Shown: positions 14,365 to 20,846 of the stretch, one piece after another
Numbering within the stretch: the stretch's first letter is position 1
Layout: the number at the start of each line of letters is the position of its first letter
NCBI GenBank assembly: GCA_964579305.1
Contig: CAZOGY010000064.1
Coordinates: 1 to 20,846, forward strand
Origin: JBCBWG01 sp964579305
Lineage (GTDB): Bacteria; Pseudomonadota; Alphaproteobacteria; Rhizobiales; Hyphomicrobiaceae
Reading direction: 5' to 3'
DNA: 20,846 bases
Made by a program: the position numbers and the translations under genes
Notes under the pieces: model-generated
Database searches by the model: none
Told to the model about the DNA's origin: nothing
What the model saw: the letters and a program-made list of their open reading frames with translations, nothing else

Positions 14365-15318
14365 ATGCTGGAATATACGCTCAGACGCCTTGCCTACGTC
14401 ATCCCAATATCGCTGGGCGTCACGGTGCTGGTTTTTGCACTTGTTCACGTCGCACCGGGTGATCCATTAAACGCGGTCGTCGGAGCGGACGCCCCAGCCG
14501 AGGTCGTTGAAAAACTCAAGAAGGACTACGGCTTTGACCAACCTCTGCCGATACAGTATTTGCGGTGGCTTGGTCGCGCGCTTTCAGGGGACCTCGGGTT
14601 ATCAGTTGTCAATAACCAGCCCGTAATCGACCAGCTTGCGATCGCTGTGCCTAACACGTTGATGCTGGCCGTGGTTGCAACCTCCATTGGATTTGTCCTT
14701 GGATCGCTTCTCGGCGGTCTCGCCGGTTACTACCAGGGAACCTGGATTGATAAATTTGCAACGGCCTTTGGCGTGGCGGGCGTTTCAGTTCCGCATTACT
14801 GGCTCGGTATCGTTCTCGTCATCATATTTGCCGTTGAACTCAATGCGCTGCCGGCAACCGGTATTGGGCCGGGTGGCTCAGATGGCTGGCAGTTTGATTG
14901 GGCGCACCTGCGCCACATTATTCTGCCGGCCGTCACGCTTTCGGTCATTCCGTGCGGAATAATCACGCGGACAGTCCGCGCGACCGTTGCCGAGATCCTG
15001 AGTCAGGAGTTTATCCAGGCATTGCGTGCCAAGGGTCTTCAGCACCGGCGCATTATGTTTCACATCATCCGCAATGCCGCGCCAACCGTGCTTGCGGTCA
15101 TGGGCCTGCAACTTGGTTATCTGCTTGGCGGTTCAATTTTGGTGGAGACCGTCTTCAACTGGCCTGGAACTGGCTACCTGTTGAACGACGCGATTTTTCG
15201 AAGGGATATTCCGACATTGCAAGGCACGATCCTGGTCTTGGCCATGTTCTTCGTCTTCTTGAACCTTCTTGTCGACATCATGCAGACCTTAACAGATCCA
15301 CGTATGCGGCGGGGCTAG
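14365..15318 (+). CDS. ABC transporter permease (DppB/OppB-type)
   Basis: A 317-residue inner-membrane protein of the binding-protein-dependent transport family. The N-terminus MLEYTLRRLAYVIPISLGVT, followed closely by HVAPGDP, is characteristic of DppB-type permeases. A cytoplasmic ATPase-contact (EAA) loop is visible in QEFIQALRAKGLQHRRIMFH, followed by RNAAPTVLAVMGLQLGYLLGG and ETVFNWPGTGYLL. ATG at 14365 is chosen because the DppB-type sequence starts exactly there, with AAAGG seven bases upstream; the frame is open for 37 codons before it with no family features. The second permease gene starts five bases after the stop, so the two are co-translated. Confidence 0.94.
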   Translation: MLEYTLRRLAYVIPISLGVTVLVFALVHVAPGDPLNAVVGADAPAEVVEKLKKDYGFDQPLPIQYLRWLGRALSGDLGLSVVNNQPVIDQLAIAVPNTLMLAVVATSIGFVLGSLLGGLAGYYQGTWIDKFATAFGVAGVSVPHYWLGIVLVIIFAVELNALPATGIGPGGSDGWQFDWAHLRHIILPAVTLSVIPCGIITRTVRATVAEILSQEFIQALRAKGLQHRRIMFHIIRNAAPTVLAVMGLQLGYLLGGSILVETVFNWPGTGYLLNDAIFRRDIPTLQGTILVLAMFFVFLNLLVDIMQTLTDPRMRRG

Positions 15319-15323
15319 GAACC

Positions 15324-16223
15324 ATGAACATAAACGCGCCGATCGATACCCGCCACGTGGACGCAGCCCAAGTTGCGATCCAATCCCGAGGTTATTGGGC
15401 GACGGTTTTTCAACGCCTGAAACGTGATCGCGTCACGCTGTTTTTTGGGAGCCTGGTCGCGATTGTGATCTTGATGGCGATATTCGCCGACTTTCTGGCA
15501 CCGCACGATCCCTATCAAGCAAGCATGATCAAGCGCTTGAAACCGATTGGCACGGAGGGTCACTGGCTCGGCACAGATGAGACCGGACGTGACATGTTGA
15601 GCCGGCTTATTCACGGCGCCCGACTGTCACTGTTTATGGGGATCATGCCGGTGATCAATGCGCTGCTCATTGGTGGCACGCTTGGGATTATCGCGGGTTT
15701 CGCGGGGGGCACCACGAATATGTTGATCATGCGCAGCATGGATGTGTTTTATGCGTTCCCGTCGGTGCTTCTTGCGATTGCGATTTCAGGTGCACTTGGC
15801 GCCGGGATCGTCAATGCGATTATTTCACTGACGCTTGTGTTTATACCGCCACTTGCGCGAGTTGCTGAAAGCGTGACCACGCAAGTTCGAAATTTGGATT
15901 ACGTCGAAGCGGCGCGAGCATCCGGCGCCGGCGCAATCCGCATCATACGCGTGCACGTGCTGGCAAATGTCCTGGGCGCCATTTTTATTTACGCGACAAG
16001 CTTGATCAGTGTCTCGATTATCTTGGCATCGGGTCTATCGTTCTTGGGTCTTGGCACAAAACCACCTGAGCCGGAATGGGGTTTGATGCTCAATACGCTT
16101 CGTCAGGCGATTTACGTCAATCCCGTCCTGGCTGCACTGCCAGGCGTGATGATCTTCATCACCTCGTTGAGCTTCAATCTCGTCAGCGATGGCTTGCGCT
16201 CGGCGATGGATATCAAGGTTTAA
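15324..16223 (+). CDS. ABC transporter permease (DppC/OppC-type)
   Basis: A 299-residue membrane partner of the preceding permease. It has a cytoplasmic N-terminal tail, a first membrane helix (VTLFFGSLVAIVILMAIFAD), and the DppC-type loop FLAPHDPYQ...HWLGTDETGRDMLSRLIHGARLSL. The EAA loop is in LDYVEAARASGAGAIRIIRVH, and ASGLSFLGLGTKPPEPEWG is near the C-terminus. AGGA lies five bases upstream of the ATG. Ten bases separate its stop from the ATPase gene, which has a strong AAGGAGGT site overlapping the end of this gene. Confidence 0.94.
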   Translation: MNINAPIDTRHVDAAQVAIQSRGYWATVFQRLKRDRVTLFFGSLVAIVILMAIFADFLAPHDPYQASMIKRLKPIGTEGHWLGTDETGRDMLSRLIHGARLSLFMGIMPVINALLIGGTLGIIAGFAGGTTNMLIMRSMDVFYAFPSVLLAIAISGALGAGIVNAIISLTLVFIPPLARVAESVTTQVRNLDYVEAARASGAGAIRIIRVHVLANVLGAIFIYATSLISVSIILASGLSFLGLGTKPPEPEWGLMLNTLRQAIYVNPVLAALPGVMIFITSLSFNLVSDGLRSAMDIKV

Positions 16224-16233
16224 GGAGGTCAAC

Positions 16234-17346
16234 ATGGCGACTGTCATGGGCGAGATGCGAGCGGAGCCCGCAGCATCGGCAACAGGCGCGGACTTCCGCG
16301 GCGCAATGGGTTATCGGCGGCCGATCGTGGCTGTAAATGACTTGAAGAAGTATTTCCCGGTTCGCGGTGGTTTGCTCAATCGGACCGTCAATCACGTTCA
16401 GGCTGTCGATGGGATCAGTTTCGATGTGGCGCGTGGCGAAACGTTGGGCATTGTTGGCGAGTCTGGTTGCGGAAAGTCGACGACTGCGCGCCTGTTGATG
16501 CGTTTGATCGCGCCGGACAGTGGTGACGTGCTTGTCGATGGTCAGCGCGTTGGCGGGCCTGATGGTATTCGTCTGCGCGATATGCGGCGTCAAATGCAAA
16601 TGGTGTTTCAGGACTCCTACGCGTCGCTCAACCCGCGTTTGACAATTGAAGACACCATTGCGTTTGGGCCAATGGCGCATGGCATAAGCCAGAACGAGGC
16701 GCGCACCCGCGCGCGCGACCTCCTGGCGAAAGTTGGTCTGGATCCTCGGCTTTTTATTCGCCGTTACCCCCACGAACTTTCGGGCGGCCAACGTCAGCGC
16801 ATCAATATTGCGCGCGCGCTGGCCTTGGACCCGCGGATCGTCATTCTCGATGAGGCTGTTTCCGCACTCGACAAATCGGTCGAAGCCCAAGTGCTCAACC
16901 TATTGAACGATCTGAAGGCCGACCTCAATCTGACCTATATTTTTATCAGTCACGATTTGCACGTCGTCCATTACATTTCGGACCGGGTTCTGGTGATGTA
17001 TCTGGGTAAAGTTGTTGAAATAGGCCCCGTTGATCGCATCTATACAGCGCCGCACCATCCCTACACGCAAGCGCTGTTATCGGCGATGCCGTCGATGGAC
17101 CCCGATCACCGCGCACAAAAGCCGCCGTTGACAGGCGATCCGCCAAATCCGATCAATCCGCCTTCGGGCTGCCGTTTCCATACGCGCTGCCCACACGCGG
17201 AGGCGATTTGCGCAAAGCGCGTGCCGTTACTGAACCTCGTTGACGCCGCTAGCGGCCAAATGGCTGCCTGCCATATGACAACGCCGAATTCGGGCCATAG
17301 CAGCGCCCCGCGGACGCGAGACGCAAGCATGGGGGCCGCACAATGA
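16234..17346 (+). CDS. ABC transporter ATP-binding protein (DppF/OppF-type)
   Basis: A 370-residue cytosolic ATPase that powers import. Features are KKYFPVRGGLLNRT (38-51, typical of the DppF/OppF branch), Walker A GESGCGKS (75-82), Q-loop Gln126, signature LSGGQRQR (182-189), Walker B RIVILDE (201-207), and an H-loop in ISHDLHVV. The C-terminal Cys-rich extension CRFHTRCPHAEAIC is the one shared by oligopeptide transporter ATPases. The D-loop region reads DEAVSALD, with Ala in place of the common Pro, a variant I recall from this branch. A 26-residue N-terminal tail precedes the domain. It overlaps the next ATPase gene by four bases (ATGA). The gene order F then D is the reverse of the classical dppD-dppF order. 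Confidence 0.94.
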   Translation: MATVMGEMRAEPAASATGADFRGAMGYRRPIVAVNDLKKYFPVRGGLLNRTVNHVQAVDGISFDVARGETLGIVGESGCGKSTTARLLMRLIAPDSGDVLVDGQRVGGPDGIRLRDMRRQMQMVFQDSYASLNPRLTIEDTIAFGPMAHGISQNEARTRARDLLAKVGLDPRLFIRRYPHELSGGQRQRINIARALALDPRIVILDEAVSALDKSVEAQVLNLLNDLKADLNLTYIFISHDLHVVHYISDRVLVMYLGKVVEIGPVDRIYTAPHHPYTQALLSAMPSMDPDHRAQKPPLTGDPPNPINPPSGCRFHTRCPHAEAICAKRVPLLNLVDAASGQMAACHMTTPNSGHSSAPRTRDASMGAAQ

Positions 17347-18383
17347 ACACCGGTGATGAGGCTTTTGTTGATGTTCGCGACCTGCATGTTGCGTTCCGCT
17401 CGCCCGATGGAAACGTCAGCGCGGTCAATGGCGTCGATTTTACTTTGGCGCGCGGCGAGGTAATGTGCATTCTCGGCGAGTCGGGCTCTGGCAAATCCGT
17501 GACAATGCGGGCTTTGATGAAACTGCTGCCCGAACATAAAACAACGATCAGCGGCCAAATTCGAATTGGCGAACATAACGTCGTGGCGCTGGACGATACC
17601 GCCATGTCCGCTTTGCGCGGACCCACGGTCGCGATGATTTTTCAAGAGCCGATGACGGCATTCGATCCAGTATTCACGGTTGGTGATCAGATCGTTGAAA
17701 CCATCAGGCGTCACGAAAGCATTTCAGATGCGCAAGCCAGAGCGCGCGCGCTCGAATTATTCGAACTGGTACAGATCCCCTCTGCCAAGCGCCGTCTCGA
17801 CAATTATCCGTTTGAGCTTTCGGGGGGTATGCGTCAAAGGGCAATGATAGCACTGGCCCTGTCATGCCGGCCAAGCGTGTTGTTGGCGGATGAGCCAACC
17901 ACGGCACTCGATGCCACGGTGCAAATTCAAATCCTGTTGCTGTTGCGCAAGCTGCAGCGTGAACTTGGAATGGCCGTTGTTTTCGTCACGCACGATATTG
18001 GCGTTGCCGTCGAGATCGCCGACCGCATTGCCGTCATGTATGCGGGCCGCTTCGTGGAGACCGGAACCGTCCGCGACGTCTTTAGATCGCCGGCGCACCC
18101 TTACACACGCGGACTGATGGCATCGACGGTCAAGGGATCGATGCGGGGCACGCGCCTACAAGCGATCGATGGGTCGCCACCGGATTTGAGCCAGCTGCCG
18201 ACCGGTTGTGCGTTCGCGCCGCGCTGTGCGTTGGCCGAGCCGGTCTGTTTTCGCGCCTACCCCGATGTGCACGTCGTGGGCCGCGAACATGCGGCAAGCT
18301 GCATTCACGCTGAGCGCCTCTTGATGGCCAGCGCTGCGCCCGCGACAGTTCAGACGGCGCAAACGCCAGGGAGCCCGACATGA
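17343..18383 (+). CDS. ABC transporter ATP-binding protein (DppD/OppD-type)
   Basis: A 346-residue second ATPase, predicted to form a heterodimer with the one before it. Features are VRDLHVAFRSPDG (11-23, DppD-like), Walker A GESGSGKS (45-52), QEPMTAFDPVFTVGDQ (101-116), signature LSGGMRQR (159-166), DEPTTALD (183-190), an H-loop in VTHDIGV, and the C-terminal segment CAFAPRCALAEPVC. It starts inside the end of the preceding gene (ATGA overlap), and its own stop overlaps the asparaginase-like gene start in the same way, indicating one translational unit. Confidence 0.94.
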   Translation: MNTGDEAFVDVRDLHVAFRSPDGNVSAVNGVDFTLARGEVMCILGESGSGKSVTMRALMKLLPEHKTTISGQIRIGEHNVVALDDTAMSALRGPTVAMIFQEPMTAFDPVFTVGDQIVETIRRHESISDAQARARALELFELVQIPSAKRRLDNYPFELSGGMRQRAMIALALSCRPSVLLADEPTTALDATVQIQILLLLRKLQRELGMAVVFVTHDIGVAVEIADRIAVMYAGRFVETGTVRDVFRSPAHPYTRGLMASTVKGSMRGTRLQAIDGSPPDLSQLPTGCAFAPRCALAEPVCFRAYPDVHVVGREHAASCIHAERLLMASAAPATVQTAQTPGSPT

Positions 18384-19381
18384 CGGAAAAACCGAAAGTC
18401 GCCGTCATCGGGACAGGCGGTACAATTTCGTCGATCGGCCGCGGCCCGCTCGATCTGCAAAACTACATCACGCTTGGCCAGATGCACGACGCCGCCGGCA
18501 TGCTTGACGCGTTTCCGCATGCCCATGATGTTGCAGAACTAATACCGGTTGCGTTCCCGCCAATTCCAAGCACGAAGATGACGTTTTCGGCTTGGGCCCA
18601 GTTAGCCGCCATGATCGAGGAGCTCGCAGCAGATCATGGAGATCTCGCTGGGGTCGTTGTGTTGCACGGCACAGCAACGCTTGAGGAGACGGCATTCGCG
18701 CTTGATCTGACCTTGAAGGTTCCGATGCCTGTGGTGCTGACAGGGGCACAACGGCCGTCCACCGGCCTGTCAACCGACGCGGCGGCCAATCTCTTGAACG
18801 CGGTGCGGGTCGCAGCCGCAGACGCAGCCCGCGGATTGGGCGTGCTCGTCGTGCTCAACGAAGAAATCCACGCGGCACGCGAAGTCACCAAGACATCCAC
18901 TTGGCGGCTTCAGACATTTCAGTCTCCGGATTTCGGCGCGCTCGGCCATGCCGATGCAGACCGCATCGCGATCTACCGGCGCCCAGTCGCGCGCGGCGCA
19001 CCTCACGGGCCATTTTCGCCCGATGACCTCAATGGTCCCCCGCGCGTTGACATCACCTACAGCTACGCTGGCGCCGACGGCACCGCGGTGCGTGCGTTTC
19101 AAGCCGCAGGCGCCAAAGGCATTATCAGCGCCGGTTTCGCGCCAGGTTTAACGGCACCTGAGGAGTTCGAGGCTCTGCGCGAGGCGGTCGCAAGTGGTGT
19201 CGTCGTCGTGCAATCGTCGCGAGCGGGAAGCGGTCGCGTTCCGTCTATGGACCGGCTGCGGGAGGCAGGCTTGATCGCTGCCGACAACCTCAATCCGCAA
19301 AAGGCGCGCGTGCTGCTTGCGTTGGCTTTGGCCCGTTCGGTCGACGCCAGTGAGATTGAGCGCCTCTTTCACGTCGTCTGA
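18380..19381 (+). CDS. Asparaginase-family amidohydrolase with Ala at the classical substrate-binding Asp
   Basis: A 333-residue protein without a signal peptide, so probably cytosolic, of the bacterial L-asparaginase/glutaminase family. The nucleophile motif TGGTI is at 12-16, with a Tyr in the flexible lid (Y29) and a catalytic Lys in AAREVTKTSTW (K171). The second catalytic motif reads HGTATLEETA (96-105); classical asparaginases have HGTDTMEET, where the Asp binds the substrate amino group. Here it is Ala99. The fold and nucleophile are kept, so hydrolysis of another amide is more likely than loss of function. The start overlaps the upstream ATPase stop (ATGA), so it is made with the transporter and probably acts on the imported compound. 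The amidase gene follows after 47 bases. Confidence 0.88.
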   Translation: MTEKPKVAVIGTGGTISSIGRGPLDLQNYITLGQMHDAAGMLDAFPHAHDVAELIPVAFPPIPSTKMTFSAWAQLAAMIEELAADHGDLAGVVVLHGTATLEETAFALDLTLKVPMPVVLTGAQRPSTGLSTDAAANLLNAVRVAAADAARGLGVLVVLNEEIHAAREVTKTSTWRLQTFQSPDFGALGHADADRIAIYRRPVARGAPHGPFSPDDLNGPPRVDITYSYAGADGTAVRAFQAAGAKGIISAGFAPGLTAPEEFEALREAVASGVVVVQSSRAGSGRVPSMDRLREAGLIAADNLNPQKARVLLALALARSVDASEIERLFHVV

Positions 19382-19428
19382 AACGGGGCCTTTGTCGCAT
19401 ACCAACCAGCTCAGGAGCGCTCGGCACC

Positions 19429-20772
19429 ATGCACGCGAAACGCAACGGAACGGTCATCTCCGCCGACACCAGGATCAAACAAGCGCTTGAGGTCTGTGAG
19501 ACAACGGGCAAAGACCTGCACGCAATCGTGCGCACCTTGCCGGACCAGGCGCACAGCACCGCGACGTATCTAGATGCCCTGTCATCCAGTGGTGTCTCGC
19601 TTGGCGCGCTTCATGGTGTGCCCGTCTGCGTCAAGGATATTATCGACGTCGCCGGTGTTCCCACGCAGGCGGGATCGCTGACGCGAAGCGATGCGCCACC
19701 TGCCGAGCGCGATGCCTTCGTGGTTGCCCGTCTGCGCGCCGCCGGTGCGGTCATTGTCGCGAAATCACACACCGTTGAATATGCGTTCGGTGGGTGGGGC
19801 ACGAATGCCAATCTCGGCACGCCGCGCAACCCATGGGACAAGTCGATCCATCGCGCGCCCGGCGGGTCCTCAAGCGGGACCGGCGTTGCCGTGGGCGGCG
19901 GCTTGCTCCCGGGCGGCCTCGGCACGGATACTGGTGGCTCGGTCCGCTTGCCGGCCGCGTTCTGCGGCTGCGTTGGTCTCAAGACATCGATTGGGTTGGT
20001 CAGCCGCGCCGGCGTCGTACCGCTCTCTGATACCTTCGATACGGTTGGCCCTTTGACGGACACGGTCCGTCTTGCCGCCGAAATGCTCGATGCCATGCAG
20101 GGGGAGGATCGCAACGATCCCTCCACCTTGGGGATCACCCGGCGCGATCCACTTACCGACCTCGACAAGGGGATCACGGGGCTCACGCTCGCCGTCCTTG
20201 AGCCAGACGATCTCCCACAGCTGACGCCTGAAGTTGCCCAAGCATACGCCCGCGCCCAGCAGATCCTGCAAACAGCGGGTGCGAGCTTGCGGCCGGTCAA
20301 GCTGCCACTGGATTTGCAGTCGTACCAAAACCTCGCAAGTGAGATCGTTGCCAGCGACGCTTACGCGTTCCACGCCAATCTCGCCGATGATCCCAATGCC
20401 CCGCTCAACGAAACAACTCGCGCACGCATGCTGGCGGGCAAATCACTTACCGCGCGCGACAGGATCGTTGCCCAACGCAATCGTTCACAGGTTATTGCGG
20501 AGTTCCTTTCAGCGATTGATCGCTGCGACGCGCTCGTCATCCCAACCGCACCGATGGTTGCGCAACCCGTTGACGGCATCGACGAGGGTCCCATTCCGAT
20601 GTCCCTTTATACGCGCCTCGTAAATTACCTCGCGCTGGCGGGTCTCGCGGTTCCCATCGGTCTCACGGCGCAGGGCCTGCCAACGTCGCTGCAGATCATC
20701 GTGCGTCATCTCGACGACCCCCTCGCCTTGCGCGTGGGCCAGGCGTTTGAGGTGGCGCGCGGCGCGCTCTGA
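19429..20772 (+). CDS. Amidase-signature family amidohydrolase
   Basis: A 447-residue Ser-cisSer-Lys amidase, hydrolysing an amide to acid plus ammonia or amine. The triad is visible: Lys69 in HGVPVCVKDIIDVAG, the cis-Ser in GGSSSG (S147), and nucleophile Ser171 in GTDTGGSVRLPAAFCGCVGLK. PRNPWDKS and GLPTSLQII are typical framing motifs. The length is normal, and GatA-type tRNA amidation is unlikely because no gatB or gatC accompanies it. The ATG at 19429 follows an AGGAG roughly 11 bases upstream. It is the last gene of the operon in view; only 74 bases follow, with no gene or terminator recognised. Substrate is unknown; coupling with the importer suggests an exogenous amide. Confidence 0.9.
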   Translation: MHAKRNGTVISADTRIKQALEVCETTGKDLHAIVRTLPDQAHSTATYLDALSSSGVSLGALHGVPVCVKDIIDVAGVPTQAGSLTRSDAPPAERDAFVVARLRAAGAVIVAKSHTVEYAFGGWGTNANLGTPRNPWDKSIHRAPGGSSSGTGVAVGGGLLPGGLGTDTGGSVRLPAAFCGCVGLKTSIGLVSRAGVVPLSDTFDTVGPLTDTVRLAAEMLDAMQGEDRNDPSTLGITRRDPLTDLDKGITGLTLAVLEPDDLPQLTPEVAQAYARAQQILQTAGASLRPVKLPLDLQSYQNLASEIVASDAYAFHANLADDPNAPLNETTRARMLAGKSLTARDRIVAQRNRSQVIAEFLSAIDRCDALVIPTAPMVAQPVDGIDEGPIPMSLYTRLVNYLALAGLAVPIGLTAQGLPTSLQIIVRHLDDPLALRVGQAFEVARGAL

Positions 20773-20846
20773 AGCTTCTGTGCAGGGCGGACCGAGAAAT
20801 GTTTCGCCTTCCGCGCTGTGCCGATCAGACCGCGCAAATTAAGGCG

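Overview
The window reads as a piece of chromosomal accessory DNA from a proteobacterium, most likely an alphaproteobacterium. The reasons are moderately high GC, tight Shine-Dalgarno operons, a TRAP carboxylate transporter, a rhizobial-style tyrosine integrase and large amide-catabolic ABC operons. This is inference from gene content and style; there is no rRNA or other taxonomic marker here, and no tRNA was seen.

Left edge (1-1119): the first 127 codons of a leftward tyrosine integrase (Arm-DNA-binding domain) with a plausible sigma70 promoter. Next come a broken start of an IS3-family OrfA and otherwise apparently non-coding DNA. This looks like the edge of, or a scar in, an integrative element.

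Central carbon module (1120-10236): a rightward pair, a Baeyer-Villiger monooxygenase and a short-chain dehydrogenase, converges on a leftward five-gene run. In transcription order the run is acyl-CoA ligase, GMC flavoprotein alcohol dehydrogenase, then the TRAP transporter DctP, DctQ and DctM. Together the genes suggest uptake of an organic acid and oxidation of an alcohol to a ketone or aldehyde. Oxygen insertion into a ketone would give an ester or lactone, and a carboxylate would be activated to its CoA thioester. No lactone hydrolase or regulator is visible. A non-coding stretch (10237-10916) follows and contains a recognisable scrap of protein-L-isoaspartate methyltransferase.

Right nitrogen module (10917-20772): a leftward M20 N-carbamoyl-amino-acid hydrolase-like enzyme is divergent from a rightward seven-gene operon. 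The operon holds a family-5 solute-binding protein, two Dpp-type permeases, two Dpp-type ATPases, an asparaginase-like protein and an amidase-signature enzyme. The ABC genes and the asparaginase are coupled by overlaps or very short gaps. A near-perfect sigma54 -24/-12 promoter lies 48-74 bases upstream of the solute-binding protein gene, which fits a nitrogen-scavenging role. A 17-bp-stem hairpin separates the binding-protein gene from the permeases and probably sets their relative expression. The asparaginase homologue has Ala where classical enzymes have the substrate-binding Asp, so its substrate is probably not plain L-asparagine. My best candidate for an undescribed system is therefore this sigma54-driven importer with three C-N hydrolases, for an unidentified amide, ureido or peptide-like nitrogen source.
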